Source of the DNA: Senegalimassilia anaerobia JC110 | GTDB taxonomy: Bacteria; Actinomycetota; Coriobacteriia; Coriobacteriales; Eggerthellaceae | Length of the DNA: 64,000 nt | Assembly: GCF_000236865.1 (NCBI RefSeq) | Contig: NZ_HE611015.1 | Span: 471,376 to 535,375 of the forward strand | Reading direction: 5' to 3' | In this document: in pieces, positions 43,906-56,274 of the stretch | How the letters are laid out: each line of letters starts with the position of its first letter | Numbering within the stretch: position 1 is the first letter of the stretch | Notes under the pieces: model-generated | Database searches by the model: none | What the model was told of the DNA's origin: nothing | The model's input: the letters and a program-made list of their open reading frames with translations, nothing else | Made by a program: the position numbers and the translations under genes

Positions 43906-44613
43906 TTAGCTAGCTTGCTTCGCTGCGTTCCATGCTTGCACGAGTTCTTGAGCAGCTGCATGCGGGTCGGGCGCGGCGCATACCGCGGATACCACGAAAA
44001 AGCCGTCGACGCCGGTTTGCGCAACGGCTGGGATGTCAGCCACCTTTACTCCCCCGCCAACAACGATGGGAACCGGGCTTGCCTGATGAAGCGCCGCCAA
44101 ATCCTCAAGGCTTTTCGTGATAATGGTGCCATCGGCCGCCAAACCGCAATCGGTTTTCGTAGGCGTTTCATGCAGCGGGCCGACGCCCAGATAATCGACC
44201 AGCGACATGTCGGCGGTTTTCACGTACTCGAGCATCTCATCCGCGCGAGCGGAAAGGCCGACCACCGCATCAGGGCCGAGCAGGGCGCGGCACGCCTCGA
44301 CGGGGATATCGGTCTGGCCAACATGCACGCCATCAACCTTTATTCCCTGCTGACGGGCAGCGTACACCGCATCCAAGCGGTCATCGATGAGCAGCGCCAC
44401 TCGGTCTTGCGCACCGGCCTGCCGTATAACCTCGGATGCCTGGGCCGTGCAGGAGATGAGCTCGCGAGCCGAACACTCCTTCGAGCGGACCTGCACGCAC
44501 GTGAACCCTGCCGCGACGGCCTGGGCAACCACGTCGGCAACGGGTCTACCCAAGGTGTTTTCCGGGCCCAGGACCAGATATGCGGAAATATCCAGATTAT
44601 CTCGCATGCTCAT
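43906..44613 (-). CDS. thiE: Thiamine-phosphate synthase
   Basis: A 235-residue TIM-barrel enzyme joining hydroxymethylpyrimidine diphosphate and thiazole phosphate. The ATG at 44613 follows GGGGGAA and starts one base after the upstream stop codon. Motifs are YLVLGPENTLGR, VQVRSKECSARELI, LLIDDRLDAVYAA, GVHVGQTDIPVE, DYLGVGPLHETPTKTD and IVVGGGVKVADIPA. It is the last gene of the TPP-riboswitch operon. Confidence 0.93.
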   Translation of the reverse strand: MSMRDNLDISAYLVLGPENTLGRPVADVVAQAVAAGFTCVQVRSKECSARELISCTAQASEVIRQAGAQDRVALLIDDRLDAVYAARQQGIKVDGVHVGQTDIPVEACRALLGPDAVVGLSARADEMLEYVKTADMSLVDYLGVGPLHETPTKTDCGLAADGTIITKSLEDLAALHQASPVPIVVGGGVKVADIPAVAQTGVDGFFVVSAVCAAPDPHAAAQELVQAWNAAKQAS

Positions 44614-44614
44614 G

Positions 44615-44947
44615 CTATTCCCCCTTTTCGGCATCTCCGTCGGCGACGTCGCTTTCAAGGATCGCGTCGACGCTTCGAACCTTCTGCTCCATCATGTTCT
44701 CGAACCCAGGGCGCACATCGGCCTTCAGGATAACCTCAGTGCGGATGCCCTTCTGAGCCAAGACGAACGTGGCGTTGCGAACCACGGCCATAACCTCGTC
44801 CCATTCGCCTTCGATCTCGGTGAACATCGAATAGGTCTTGTTGGGCAGACCCGATTCGCGGATAACGCGAACCACCTCGGCCACCTCGGGTGCAAGCTCA
44901 TCGCCCACGCCGAACGGGGCGATGGCCACGGCAACCAGCGTGTTCAC
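44615..44947 (-). CDS. MTH1187/YkoF-type thiamine-binding protein
   Basis: A 110-residue protein from the GTG at 44947, set by AGGAGG nine bases upstream; longer in-frame starts lie inside thiM and lack a ribosome site. Family features are NTLVAVAIAPFGVGDELAPEV, NKTYSMFTEIEGEWDEVMAVV and the C-terminal LKADVRPGFENMMEQKV. Members bind thiamine or its pyrimidine and form tetramers. Its place between thiM and thiE under a TPP riboswitch supports a role in salvage or carriage of thiamine precursors. Confidence 0.88.
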   Translation of the reverse strand: MNTLVAVAIAPFGVGDELAPEVAEVVRVIRESGLPNKTYSMFTEIEGEWDEVMAVVRNATFVLAQKGIRTEVILKADVRPGFENMMEQKVRSVDAILESDVADGDAEKGE

Positions 44948-44951
44948 GATG

Positions 44952-45791
44952 CTACGCCTCCTGGATCTCGATGGAGTTGCCGGCAATCGCCTCGGGGGTT
45001 GCACGGAACAGCTCGTCGATGAAGGCCACCTTGAAGCTTGCCGGAGCATCGGCGGCGGCTGCAGCCGCGACACCCGCCAGATTGTAGTGGTTCACCGCGG
45101 CAACAGCGGCCGTGAACGGATCAGTTTGCGTAGCGTATACGGCAAGCACGCCGCCCTGAGAACAGCCGAAGCCGGTGACCTTGCCCATAAGCGCGCTGCC
45201 GCCATGGCTGATGACGACCGAATGCCCGTCGGTGACCAGGTCGGACTCGCCGGAGATGACAACGGCGCCTTCCGTATAGCGAGCCAGCGCGATAGCCGCC
45301 GCACGTGCAGCCTCCACCGTATCGGCGGTGTCGACGCCGCGGGCGCGCGAAAGATCGTCGGCCGTGCCCTCGAGACCCCACAGGCCGGCGAGCGCGATGA
45401 TCTCGGAGGCGTTGCCGCGCACGATGGCGGGCTTATGCTGCTTGAGCTCGGACAGCAGCTTGGTGCGCAGGCTGCCGATGCCGATTCCCACCGGATCGAG
45501 CACCCACGGCTTGCCGGCGGCCTGCGCCGCTGCCGCCGTACGCGGAATGGTTTCCTCGTAGATAGGGAACAACGTGCCCATGTTCAGGTACACGGCGCCG
45601 CCTGCGGCAACCAGGGTTTCACCCTCGTCGGGCAGATAAACCATGGCAGCCGAGCCACCGACGGCGAGCTGGGCGTTGGCCACGAAATCGATGGTGACGG
45701 TGTTGGTGATGGACCCGGCGAGGGGATTGTTGGCGCGCACGTCGGCGGCAGCTTTCGCGATAGATGCTTCGAGCTGTTTCTGTTCGATCAT
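44952..45791 (-). CDS. thiM: Hydroxyethylthiazole kinase
   Basis: A 279-residue ribokinase-like enzyme that phosphorylates the thiazole alcohol for thiamine salvage. Motifs are PLAGSITNTVTIDFVANAQL, LNMGTLFPIYEETI, WVLDPVGIGIGSLRTKL, IVRGNASEIIALAG, VVISGESDLVTDG and GSALMGKVTGFGCSQGGVLA with the catalytic cysteine region. It is the first gene after the TPP riboswitch. No thiD is in the operon. Confidence 0.94.
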   Translation of the reverse strand: MIEQKQLEASIAKAAADVRANNPLAGSITNTVTIDFVANAQLAVGGSAAMVYLPDEGETLVAAGGAVYLNMGTLFPIYEETIPRTAAAAQAAGKPWVLDPVGIGIGSLRTKLLSELKQHKPAIVRGNASEIIALAGLWGLEGTADDLSRARGVDTADTVEAARAAAIALARYTEGAVVISGESDLVTDGHSVVISHGGSALMGKVTGFGCSQGGVLAVYATQTDPFTAAVAAVNHYNLAGVAAAAAADAPASFKVAFIDELFRATPEAIAGNSIEIQEA

Positions 45792-45809
45792 ATTCTCTCC
45801 TATGCAACG

Positions 45810-45847
45810 AAAAACGAGGACGCTACCGTAGAAGATGGCGCCCTCGT
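45810..45847 (-). terminator. Riboswitch-controlled intrinsic terminator upstream of thiM
   Basis: On the minus strand ACGAGGGCGC pairs with GCGTCCTCGT (one G-U) and five Ts follow. It lies between the TPP aptamer and thiM, so it is the likely off-state of the expression platform. Confidence 0.82.
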
Positions 45848-45862
45848 CCGTGCACGAGAGAT

Positions 45863-45948
45863 GCTCCCTACGCCAGCGTTACCTGGACAGGTTCAAAGGG
45901 TTAGGCTTGCGCCCTCTCAGCGCCGACGTTGCCGCCGGGCACCCCTGC
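45863..45948 (-). promoter_or_regulatory. TPP riboswitch aptamer (THI element)
   Basis: On the minus strand the thi-box landmarks occur in order: GGGGTGCCC, GCTGAGAGGGCGCAAGCC, AACCCTTTGAACCTG, CAGGTAACGCTGGCGTAGGGA. The conserved CTGAGA and GCGTAGGGA loops are intact. With the following terminator it should stop thiM, thiamine-binding protein and thiE transcription when thiamine pyrophosphate is high. Confidence 0.95.
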
Positions 45949-46118
45949 ATCGAATCTGTTGAGCATATATTACACCGGCGCGTAAACCGCTTGTCTGTTA
46001 AACCGCCGAACGGACAAAGGAATCGCACGAGCCAAGCTACCGACTTTACCGCGCACGCGCTTTGCACGCTAAACAGCCGAACGGATGCGGAATACCGAAA
46101 ACAGCGGAACCTTTCGCC

Positions 46119-47345
46119 TTACCGTGCGCGGCGCGGCTTTCGGGACAGGCGCAATGCCGCTATCTCGGCGGCCACCGCGCAAGCGGTAAAGGCAGCGGAG
46201 ACGAACGGCATCGCCAGAAGCGGCATGCAGGTGATGAACACGCCCGCGGCGAACGACCCGAGCGCGCTACCGAGCTGCAACGATGAGTTCGACAAGCTGA
46301 CGGCAAACGCCGCCTCATCCCCGGCGTTGAGCATGATGAACGAATTCTGTGCCGGCAGGAATCCCCAGGATATGCCTGTCCATATACACGCCGCCGCCAG
46401 CGCCGCGGGCCACGACCCCGTGACAAGCCCCAGTCCCACAAGCGTTACCGCCTGAAGCGTCACGCAACCGATGACCGCCGAAGCCGAGCCGAAGCGATCG
46501 GCTGCCCAGCCGCTTGCCTTCGAGCCGATCATGCTCATCAGCCCGAACGCGAACAGAGATCCGCTTACCCACTCAGGCTGAGGAAGCACGCTTTCCATGA
46601 ACGGCGTGATATAGGTGTTCATGGAGGCATACCCCACGAACATGAGCACGGTGCAGATCAAGGGCAGCACCACGCAAGGGTTGCGGAACACGCGGAGCGC
46701 ATCGGTGCTGCGACGACCCTGCTCTGCCGGCGAGTGCGGCGCTTCAGGCACGCGCACGACGAGCGCTATGACCGCGAACGCGATGCACGCCGCGACGACG
46801 AGCACCCAATACGCCTGCTGCCAGGTGATGACGTTACGCAGCATGCGCGCGGCGGGAAGCGCGAACACGAAGGATGCGCTGAAGCCCAGCGCCACATTCG
46901 ACATGGCCGAGGCGGCGCGCGAAGGACCCGCGATGCGGCTTGCCGCGATGTAGGCGGTTGCCGCGAAGGTGCCGTTGCCAACGCCCATGACGGCGCGGCC
47001 CGTCAAAATGACGGGATAGATGGGGGTGGCGGCGCAAATGGCCATGCCCGCCGCCATAAGCGCGAGGCTGACAAGCAGCAATGTTTTCGGGCCGCGCGAG
47101 GTAAGCGCCATGACCAGAAGCGGCGTGCCGATGGCGTTGCACACGCCATAGACGCCCATCATGAGGCTGACCTGGGAAAGATCGATACCGGCGATTTGCG
47201 CGACCTGATCGGGCACGCCCAAGATGTACTGGTAGGCGCATCCGAACACGAAGCAGCTGAGCGCCAACACCAAGATCATAAGGTTGCCGCGAGCGCGACT
47301 GGGCGCCTCCACCGCGGGTGCCGTCGCCGTCTCGGAGCCGCTCAC
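46119..47345 (-). CDS. Major facilitator superfamily transporter
   Basis: A 408-residue permease with about 12 membrane segments and the DHA1/AraJ-like layout: GVYGVCNAIGTPLLVMALTSRGPKTLLL between helices 2 and 3, GRAVMGVGNGTFAATAYIA, and a charged central loop (about 205-225). It begins with a GTG whose last two bases overlap the U32 peptidase stop (4-base overlap), so they form one unit. The substrate is unknown; a drug or sugar efflux role is typical. Pairing with a U32 protein could mean peptide export, but this is speculative. Confidence 0.82.
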   Translation of the reverse strand: MSGSETATAPAVEAPSRARGNLMILVLALSCFVFGCAYQYILGVPDQVAQIAGIDLSQVSLMMGVYGVCNAIGTPLLVMALTSRGPKTLLLVSLALMAAGMAICAATPIYPVILTGRAVMGVGNGTFAATAYIAASRIAGPSRAASAMSNVALGFSASFVFALPAARMLRNVITWQQAYWVLVVAACIAFAVIALVVRVPEAPHSPAEQGRRSTDALRVFRNPCVVLPLICTVLMFVGYASMNTYITPFMESVLPQPEWVSGSLFAFGLMSMIGSKASGWAADRFGSASAVIGCVTLQAVTLVGLGLVTGSWPAALAAACIWTGISWGFLPAQNSFIMLNAGDEAAFAVSLSNSSLQLGSALGSFAAGVFITCMPLLAMPFVSAAFTACAVAAEIAALRLSRKPRRAR

Positions 47346-48616
47346 GACCTCACTTCCTGAGCACCCTGGGGGGCGGAATCCACGCGAATTCGCAGCAAAT
47401 CGCCCGGTTGCAATGCGATATCGCTGGTGAACGCATAGGTTTCCATGGTGCGATTCGCCACCGGCACGGGCTCGGGAGACGGGTTGGGACGATCTTCGCT
47501 TGGCTGCACCAACCAGGTGAGACCCCTCACCTTCGCCGTTGCAATAGCCTTGCGCGGAGAAAGCGCCTCGAGTTCATCGCCTTCGCGGAAACGGTTATGG
47601 CACGTGGCCTCGATGCGCCACCCGCCCTCCCCTGCCGGGCCGCATGCGGTGACTGTGGCGGCATGTAAGTAATCCTTGTCGTAGCCGTCGCGCTCCTGGC
47701 GTTGGCTTGGCTGGCCGAAATAGAAGCCGGTGCCATAGGGGCGATGCGAAATGGCATGCAGATCGGACATGACCGTGGACGGGTTGGCGCCATCCATGAC
47801 CGACCGATAGGCATGCACCGCAGTTGCCACGTAGAACGCGCGCTTGTTGCGGCCTTCGATCTTAAACGAGCTGACGCCAGCTTGCGCCAACTCATCGAGA
47901 TGCTCGATCATGCACAGGTCGTGCGCGTTCATGACATAGGTGCCGCGCACATCCTCCTCAATGGGGTAATAGGCACCGGGGCGCTTCTCCTCCACCAGCG
48001 CATAGCTCCATCGGCACGGCTGCGCGCAATAGCCTTTGTTGCCCGAACGCCCCGTCATGGCGGCAGACAGCATGCAGCGCCCCGAAAAGGCCATGCACAT
48101 GGCGCCGTGCACGAACGCCTCGATCTCAAGATCGCGCGGCGCCTGCGCACGCAGCTCGGCGATATCTTCCACGCTCATCTCACGCGCGACCACCACGCGC
48201 GATGCGCCCAGATCGTGCCAGGCGCGCGCAGCTTCGGCGTTCATCACGGAAGCCTGCGTGCTCACATGCAGCTCCATATGCGGGGCATAGCGTTTCGCCA
48301 GGGAAAACGCACCAAGGTCGCTGACGATGAGTGCGTCGGCGCCCGAGGCGTCAAGGGCCTCCAAATATGGCGGCAAGGCGGCGATATCGGCTTGGCTCAT
48401 AAGCGTGTTCACCGTCACGTACACCTTTACGCCCGCCGCGTGCGCAAAGGCGACGGCGGACGGGATATCGTCAAGCGTGAAGTTCTCGGCACGTTGGCGC
48501 ATACCGAACCTGTCGGCGGCCAAATATACCGCACCCGCCCCGAAACGAACGGCGGCCTCCAGCTGGCTGCGGCCGCCCGCAGGCGCAAGAAGCTCGATTG
48601 TTGAAAAGTCAGTCAT
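47342..48616 (-). CDS. Peptidase U32 family protein
   Basis: A 424-residue protein from the ATG at 48616 (weak ribosome site). The N-terminal TIM-barrel-like part begins IELLAPAGGRSQLEAAVRFGAGAVYL. The U32 signature EAFVHGAMCMAFSGRCMLS lies at about 168-186, followed by the cysteine pair CAQPC and EGRNKRAFYVAT. Members include proteases and the tRNA-hydroxylation factors TrhP/RlhA. The presence of the Cys cluster and the C-terminal beta-domain fits the latter group equally well. Function cannot be fixed from sequence. Confidence 0.85.
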   Translation of the reverse strand: MTDFSTIELLAPAGGRSQLEAAVRFGAGAVYLAADRFGMRQRAENFTLDDIPSAVAFAHAAGVKVYVTVNTLMSQADIAALPPYLEALDASGADALIVSDLGAFSLAKRYAPHMELHVSTQASVMNAEAARAWHDLGASRVVVAREMSVEDIAELRAQAPRDLEIEAFVHGAMCMAFSGRCMLSAAMTGRSGNKGYCAQPCRWSYALVEEKRPGAYYPIEEDVRGTYVMNAHDLCMIEHLDELAQAGVSSFKIEGRNKRAFYVATAVHAYRSVMDGANPSTVMSDLHAISHRPYGTGFYFGQPSQRQERDGYDKDYLHAATVTACGPAGEGGWRIEATCHNRFREGDELEALSPRKAIATAKVRGLTWLVQPSEDRPNPSPEPVPVANRTMETYAFTSDIALQPGDLLRIRVDSAPQGAQEVRS

Positions 48617-48839
48617 CGGCAGCAATCTTCGTAGAAATCGATCCAGCACAAACACGAAAGCCGCCGCGCGGCCTCGAGCCCATCCAACCGGACGCCGCAC
48701 GGCAAGTCCGGCACCTTTTGCCCTAGGCCCGGCGCAACTAATCTTACGTCAGGCCAGACCAGGCGCGGCTTTTCGGCCACGCCCGCAAGGTTGAGAATGG
48801 GAACGAAGCGGCGCAGCGGCCCGCAACGTCGGTTTCAGC

Positions 48840-50360
48840 CTACTTGCCCTCGGAGGGGTCGTAGCTGACGCGAGCGCCCTGGGGGGTGTCCTCGATGGTG
48901 AAGCCCAGCCCCGTAAGGCCATCGCGCACGGCATCGGCCACGGTCCAGTTCTTCTCGGCACGCGCGGTGGCACGGGCATCGAGCAGGGCGTCGACAGCCT
49001 CATGAGCATCCGAGCCCTCGTAGCCGGCAACCTGTTTCGCCAGGTCGACGACCTCGGCCGGATACGCATCACCCTGCGCGTCCTCCCAATCCTGGGGAGC
49101 AACCTCCACGCCGAACACGCGCATGAGCGTGGTGATGGTCTCACGCAGATCGCGCACGGCGGGAACGTCGGAGAGCGAAAGCGTCTTGTCGGCGATCTGG
49201 GTGTTCGCGAAACCGACCAGATCGAACACCTCGCCCAGTGCGCGCGGAGCGTTGAAATCGTCGTCCATGGCCAGGACGAACTCGACGCGCGTGGACTTCG
49301 CCTGCTTCAGGATAGCCTGGGTGTCAAGCGGGCTGGGCACATCCTGGGCGTTCTTCATCTGCCAATCAAGGTTGCGCACGGCGTTCTCGATGCGGGAAAG
49401 CGCGGATGCGGCCTCGTCGAGACGCTCGTCGGAGAAATCGAGCGGACTGCGGTAATGCGTTTGCAGCATAAGGAAACGCAGCACATCGGGGGACGTGGTC
49501 TTGAGGATGTCGCGCAACAGCAGGAAATTGCCCAGCGACTTGCTCATCTTCTCGTGGTTGATCTGCAGCATGCCGCTGTGCATCCAGTGATTGGCGAAGG
49601 TGCAGCCGCATGCGGCCTCGGACTGGGCGCGCTCGTTCTCATGATGCGGGAACACCAGGTCGGCGCCGCCGCCGTGGATGTCGAAAGGCAGGCCCAGGTA
49701 CTTGCGCGACATGGCCGAGCACTCGATGTGCCAGCCGGGACGGCCCTGGCCCCACGGGCTTTCCCAAGAAGGCTCGCCGGGCTTGGCGGCCTTCCACAGC
49801 GCGAAGTCGAGATGGTCGCGCTTGCGGTCTTCCAGACCCTGGCCGTCGGCGCGCAGCTCGCGATGGCCGCCTTCCATCTCGTCGATGTTGCGACCGGACA
49901 GCGCGCCGTAATCAGCGTAGCTGCGCACGCTGAAGTAGACATCGCCCTCGACCTCATACGCATGGCCGCCGTCGATGAGCTCCTGGATGAGTTGGATCAT
50001 CTCGGGGATCTCCTCGGTGGCGCGCGGTCGCACATCGGGGTCCTGCACGTTCATGGCGTGCATGTCGTCAAGGAAGGCCTGCGAATATTCAGCGGCAACC
50101 TCGGCTGCGCTGCGGCCTTCTTCGTTGGCCTTCTTGATGATCTTGTCATCGACGTCGGTGATGTTGGAAACGAACTTCACGTCGAAGCCGCGCCAAGAAA
50201 GATAGCGGCGGATGACATCGAAGCTGACGAACGTACGGGCGTTGCCGATATGGATGTAGTTGTACACGGTGGGACCGCACACGTACATGCCGATCTTGCC
50301 GTGCTCGAGCGACTCGAAAGGCACCTTCTCGCGAAGTTTGGTGTCGTAGATCTTAAGCAT
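48840..50360 (-). CDS. cysS: Cysteine--tRNA ligase
   Basis: A 506-residue CysRS. I start at the ATG at 50360 ([15 protein letters not shown]) about seven bases after AGGA; the ATG two codons upstream is possible. Class I motifs HIGN ([13 protein letters not shown]) and KMSKS ([10 protein letters not shown]) are intact. Zinc ligands are in [11 protein letters not shown] and [14 protein letters not shown], with [11 protein letters not shown] further on. The length is slightly over the usual 460-470 residues, from a longer anticodon-binding end. Confidence 0.96.
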   Translation of the reverse strand: MLKIYDTKLREKVPFESLEHGKIGMYVCGPTVYNYIHIGNARTFVSFDVIRRYLSWRGFDVKFVSNITDVDDKIIKKANEEGRSAAEVAAEYSQAFLDDMHAMNVQDPDVRPRATEEIPEMIQLIQELIDGGHAYEVEGDVYFSVRSYADYGALSGRNIDEMEGGHRELRADGQGLEDRKRDHLDFALWKAAKPGEPSWESPWGQGRPGWHIECSAMSRKYLGLPFDIHGGGADLVFPHHENERAQSEAACGCTFANHWMHSGMLQINHEKMSKSLGNFLLLRDILKTTSPDVLRFLMLQTHYRSPLDFSDERLDEAASALSRIENAVRNLDWQMKNAQDVPSPLDTQAILKQAKSTRVEFVLAMDDDFNAPRALGEVFDLVGFANTQIADKTLSLSDVPAVRDLRETITTLMRVFGVEVAPQDWEDAQGDAYPAEVVDLAKQVAGYEGSDAHEAVDALLDARATARAEKNWTVADAVRDGLTGLGFTIEDTPQGARVSYDPSEGK

Positions 50361-50449
50361 TTGCATTCCTGTTCTATGTGCATGCCGCATGGTGCGGCGG
50401 GTTGACGAAGGCTGCGAAGGGGCCGGGCGTCGCGAAAACCGCGCCCGAA

Positions 50450-50947
50450 CTAGCTACATCGCGCCAGCAGGGCCACGGCCGTGGCGGAGATGCCCTCCTG
50501 ACGGCCTTCGAAACCCAGGTGCTCGGTGGTGGTTGCCTTCACGCCGACATTGTCGACAGCGATGCCCATGGCGGCTGCCAGATTCTCGCGCATCTGCTGG
50601 CGATGCGGCGCCATCTTCGGCGCCTGAGCTGCGATGACGCTATCGACGTCGATGATCTGGTAGCCCTCTTCGCGCACCTTGTCCGCAACGGCCGCCAACA
50701 GCTTCATGGAATCGGCCCCCTCCCATTCGGGATCGGTGTCGGGGAAGAGCTTGCCGATGTCGCCGCCGCGGATGGCGCCGAGCAGCGCATCCGCCACGGC
50801 ATGCGCCAGCACATCGGCGTCGGAGTGGCCGAGCAGCCCCAGGGTGTGCGGAATATCAACCCCGCCGATGATGAGCTTGCGGCCCTCGACCAGCTTATGC
50901 ACGTCATAGCCCTGCCCTATGCGCAGGGCGCTGAATCCCAAGCTCAT
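50450..50947 (-). CDS. ispF: 2-C-methyl-D-erythritol 2,4-cyclodiphosphate synthase
   Basis: A 165-residue MEP-pathway enzyme forming the cyclic diphosphate. The metal-binding DVHKL (about 15-19) and [18 protein letters not shown] are present, with [10 protein letters not shown] and the C-terminal [20 protein letters not shown]. Its ATG overlaps the ispD stop by 4 bases, so the two consecutive pathway enzymes are coupled. Confidence 0.96.
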   Translation of the reverse strand: MSLGFSALRIGQGYDVHKLVEGRKLIIGGVDIPHTLGLLGHSDADVLAHAVADALLGAIRGGDIGKLFPDTDPEWEGADSMKLLAAVADKVREEGYQIIDVDSVIAAQAPKMAPHRQQMRENLAAAMGIAVDNVGVKATTTEHLGFEGRQEGISATAVALLARCS

Positions 50948-51792
50948 TGCTCCTGCTCGCCTTTCTGCTTGAGATAACGCTCGCGCACGGCGGCCACGAG
51001 CATGAGGTAATCCTCCGGAACGGTGAGCTTGATGTTGTCGCGCTTGCCCTCTACCACAAGGACGCGGCCGCCGAGACGCTCGATCAAGGAGCTGTCATCG
51101 GTGCCGACAAAGCCGTCGGAGAGCGCCGAGGCGTGCGCACGGCGGTAGATGCCCGCACGGAACACCTGCGGGGTTTGCGCGTTCCAGAACACGCTGCGGT
51201 CGGGCGTGCCGACGATGACGCCGTTTTCCACGACTTTCAGCGTATCGATGGCGGGATGGGCCACCACGGCGCCGTCGGCGTCGATGTTGCCCTTGAGGGT
51301 GGCGATGGTATGGGCGATCAGGTCGGCCGAGATGAGCGGACGGGCGCCGTCGTGCATGACCACGTACTCGAACTCCTCGGGCACCAGCTCAAGGCCGGAA
51401 AACGCTGATTCCTGACGCGTGGAGCCCGCCGCGGCGACCACGATGGGCGTAGCGAACGAGAAGGGGTCGACGGCCTTGCTCAGGTACTCGCCCTGGCGTT
51501 CGGCCGGGCAGACGATGACGATGAGGCCGATGTCGCCTACGGCGTCGAAGGCCTCGACCGACCAGGTGAGGATCGGCTTGCCGCCGATTTCCACCAGCTG
51601 CTTGCCGCCTTCCTTGCCGAAACGCTCGCCCGTGCCGCCGGCCAAAATGATGGCCGCCGTCTTCGGGTTCTTGTCGACCTTGCCCTCAAGGCCGGCCAAG
51701 GATTGCGTGAGCGCATCGATGTCGAGCGCCGTGGCCAGATCGGCCGCGGCGAGCACCGAAGACGAGAACACCGGGTCAACGGTCTTGGGCAT
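50944..51792 (-). CDS. ispD: 2-C-methyl-D-erythritol 4-phosphate cytidylyltransferase
   Basis: A 282-residue cytidylyltransferase of the MEP isoprenoid pathway. The catalytic core begins [19 protein letters not shown] at about residue 44, then [27 protein letters not shown] and [23 protein letters not shown] is the terminal part. The first 43 residues are an extra helical extension not found in standard IspD (about 230 residues). AGAGGAAA precedes the ATG, supporting the long start. Confidence 0.95.
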   Translation of the reverse strand: MPKTVDPVFSSSVLAAADLATALDIDALTQSLAGLEGKVDKNPKTAAIILAGGTGERFGKEGGKQLVEIGGKPILTWSVEAFDAVGDIGLIVIVCPAERQGEYLSKAVDPFSFATPIVVAAAGSTRQESAFSGLELVPEEFEYVVMHDGARPLISADLIAHTIATLKGNIDADGAVVAHPAIDTLKVVENGVIVGTPDRSVFWNAQTPQVFRAGIYRRAHASALSDGFVGTDDSSLIERLGGRVLVVEGKRDNIKLTVPEDYLMLVAAVRERYLKQKGEQEQ

Positions 51793-51820
51793 GGTTTCCT
51801 CTTTCCGTCGAAAACAAATG

Positions 51821-51844
51821 AGGCGGCCCCTTTCGGGACCGCCT
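51821..51844 (-). terminator. Terminator of clpC
   Basis: AGGCGG and CCC pair with GGG and CCGCCT around a TTTC loop with one mismatch. It lies 118 bases after the clpC stop and before ispD. Confidence 0.62.
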
Positions 51845-51962
51845 TACATTCTAAAGCAACTGCCGCGTTTTCGCAGGCACGCTACGCGCTGTATGGAAAA
51901 AGAGCGCGTGGCAGGCTTTCCCCGGCAGGCCCAGGCAGGGCGCAGCGGGAACAACCAGAACC

Positions 51963-54536
<2,574 letters not shown>

Positions 54537-54583
54537 GAAGCCTCGATTCTCGCGGCATATGATTATGGTCTCGGTTATTCATG

Positions 54584-54610
54584 TTAGCACTCCCGTCAAT
54601 GGACTGCTAA
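54584..54610 (-). promoter_or_regulatory. CIRCE operator (HrcA site) upstream of clpC
   Basis: On the minus strand TTAGCAGTC-N9-GAGTGCTAA differs from the CIRCE consensus TTAGCACTC-N9-GAGTGCTAA at one base. It lies 48 bases before the clpC start. A possible promoter just upstream is TTGTGC with TTATGT 17 bases on. Confidence 0.88.
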
Positions 54611-54862
54611 GCCGTTTACGTATCGTATACATAATAAAGTAGCCCGGAGCCGCACAACGCCCGTTGCCCTTGCTACGTGCAATCCGCACACACCGGAAGC
54701 GCTATTTGACCCCTTTTGCCCCTTTTCACCCGGATTTCGCAAGCGGTTCTTCACGAAAGGTCGACAAGCGCGCAAGCACGATACCTTAACCGACGCACAC
54801 GCTTATACTTATTGCGAAACGCGCAACAGCGCGACCCATCCCCCTTCAACCGACAGGATCGC
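54611..54862. other. Divergent intergenic region between clpC and the AI-2E-type gene
   Basis: It holds the clpC promoter next to the CIRCE element. A single GGTCAAA half site (minus strand, about 54700-54710) resembles half a CtsR box, but the second half is missing. No further gene is seen. Confidence 0.4.
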
Positions 54863-56002
54863 ATGAACAGGCACACCATACGCTACGCCCTTATCCTTGT
54901 CGCCGCCCTTGCCGTGGCGGCGCTGGCCGTCGCCCGATTCGACGGCCTATGCTCCATCTTCTCAACCGTCTGGTCCGCCCTTGAGCCCCTGGCCATCGGC
55001 GCGGTGCTGGCATATCTGCTGAACTTCATAGCGGCGGCGCTTGAATCGCGCTGGTTCCCCCATACCAACAACGCGCTCGCGATCAAAACCCGCCGCCCCA
55101 TCTGCGTCATCCTGGCCATCACCGCCGTCACCTTGGCGCTTGCGGCGCTGACCTCGTTCGTGGGCGGCGAGTTCAAATCCGTGGGCGCCGCCATCATCAC
55201 CGGCGTATCGGAAGCTGCGGCCATGGCGTCGCAGGCCATCGCGAACCTTCCCGGTGCGCAGGCCATCCCGATCTTGGACAACGCCACCTGGAACTCCATC
55301 GGGCAAAAGGCCCTGGACGCCATGGGCGGCACCGACCAGGCGCTGCGTATCGTGGCACAGACCAGCGGCGAGGTGGCCCATCTGACGCTCTCGATCTTGC
55401 TGGGCATGGTGTTCGCTCTGTATCTGCTGCTTGACAAGGACCGCGTGCACGCCGGCGCCATGCGCGCGGCCAGCTTTATCCCCGGCGAGGACCTGCGCCG
55501 CCGCGTGCTGCACGCATGCAGCATCACCAACGACTGCTTCTCGCGCTTCATCCGCGGGCAATGCATCGAGGCGGTAATCTTAGGCGCCCTGTGCGCCATC
55601 GGCGGCACCATCCTGCAGTTCCCCTATGCGGCTTCCATCGGCCTTATCGTGGGCGTGTCGTCGCTCATCCCATTCGCCGGCGCATGGATAGGCGGCATCA
55701 TGGGTGCGGCGATGATCTTGTCGCAAGACCCCGTTCAAGCCCTGCAGTTCATCGTGTTTCTGGTGATCCTCCAGCAGATCGAGGGACACCTCATCTACCC
55801 GAACGTGGTGGGACAGTCGGTGGGCCTGCCGAGCATCTGGGTGTTCGTGGCGGTTATCGCCGGCGGATCGCTGTTCGGCCTTCTGGGCGTGCTTTTGGGC
55901 GTGCCCGTCATCTCCACGATCCGAACGCTTGCCATGGAGCACTTCGCGAAACAGGACGCGGAAAACGCATTGAGGCGCGAAGATGGGACCGTACCACAAT
56001 AG
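54863..56002 (+). CDS. AI-2E family transporter-like membrane protein
   Basis: A 379-residue permease from the ATG at 54863 behind ACAGGA; an upstream in-frame start at 54716 lacks a ribosome site. About eight membrane segments are present, with the family's long soluble loop (about 110-180) and the C-terminal signature region ILQQIEGHLIYPNVVGQSVGLPSIWVF. Members are described as autoinducer-2 exporters, sodium/proton antiporters or of unknown role, so no substrate is claimed. It stands alone. Confidence 0.87.
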   Translation: MNRHTIRYALILVAALAVAALAVARFDGLCSIFSTVWSALEPLAIGAVLAYLLNFIAAALESRWFPHTNNALAIKTRRPICVILAITAVTLALAALTSFVGGEFKSVGAAIITGVSEAAAMASQAIANLPGAQAIPILDNATWNSIGQKALDAMGGTDQALRIVAQTSGEVAHLTLSILLGMVFALYLLLDKDRVHAGAMRAASFIPGEDLRRRVLHACSITNDCFSRFIRGQCIEAVILGALCAIGGTILQFPYAASIGLIVGVSSLIPFAGAWIGGIMGAAMILSQDPVQALQFIVFLVILQQIEGHLIYPNVVGQSVGLPSIWVFVAVIAGGSLFGLLGVLLGVPVISTIRTLAMEHFAKQDAENALRREDGTVPQ

Positions 56003-56207
56003 ACGCGTTCGGCATAGCGACGTTGAGCGAAGCATCATCGCCGCAGGGGCGTATCGGATACCCCGCGCCCTGCTTCGCCTTGCCTTTCGCGACAACCGGG
56101 CAGGCACGATTCCCAAGATACCCTTCGTAGGCCGCAGGCCTTAACGCTTTCCCATCCGCTAAGCCCGAACAGTTCGAGCACTGCCCCTCCCCGACCGATC
56201 TGCCTCC

Positions 56208-56257
56208 AAACACACGAAGGCCCGCCCGGGATCACCCAGGCGGGCCTTCGTGTGTTT
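56208..56257. terminator. Bidirectional terminator between the AI-2E-type gene and lysS
   Basis: A perfect 19-bp stem (AAACACACGAAGGCCCGCC with its complement) and a 12-base loop separate convergent genes; it ends in TTT on the plus strand and starts in AAA. Confidence 0.87.
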
Positions 56258-56274
56258 ATGCGATGATGCGCGGC

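Noticed and set aside
54690..54720. CtsR box upstream of clpC
   Set aside because: Only one GGTCAAA half site is present; the second direct-repeat half is missing and it lies far upstream of the CIRCE element.
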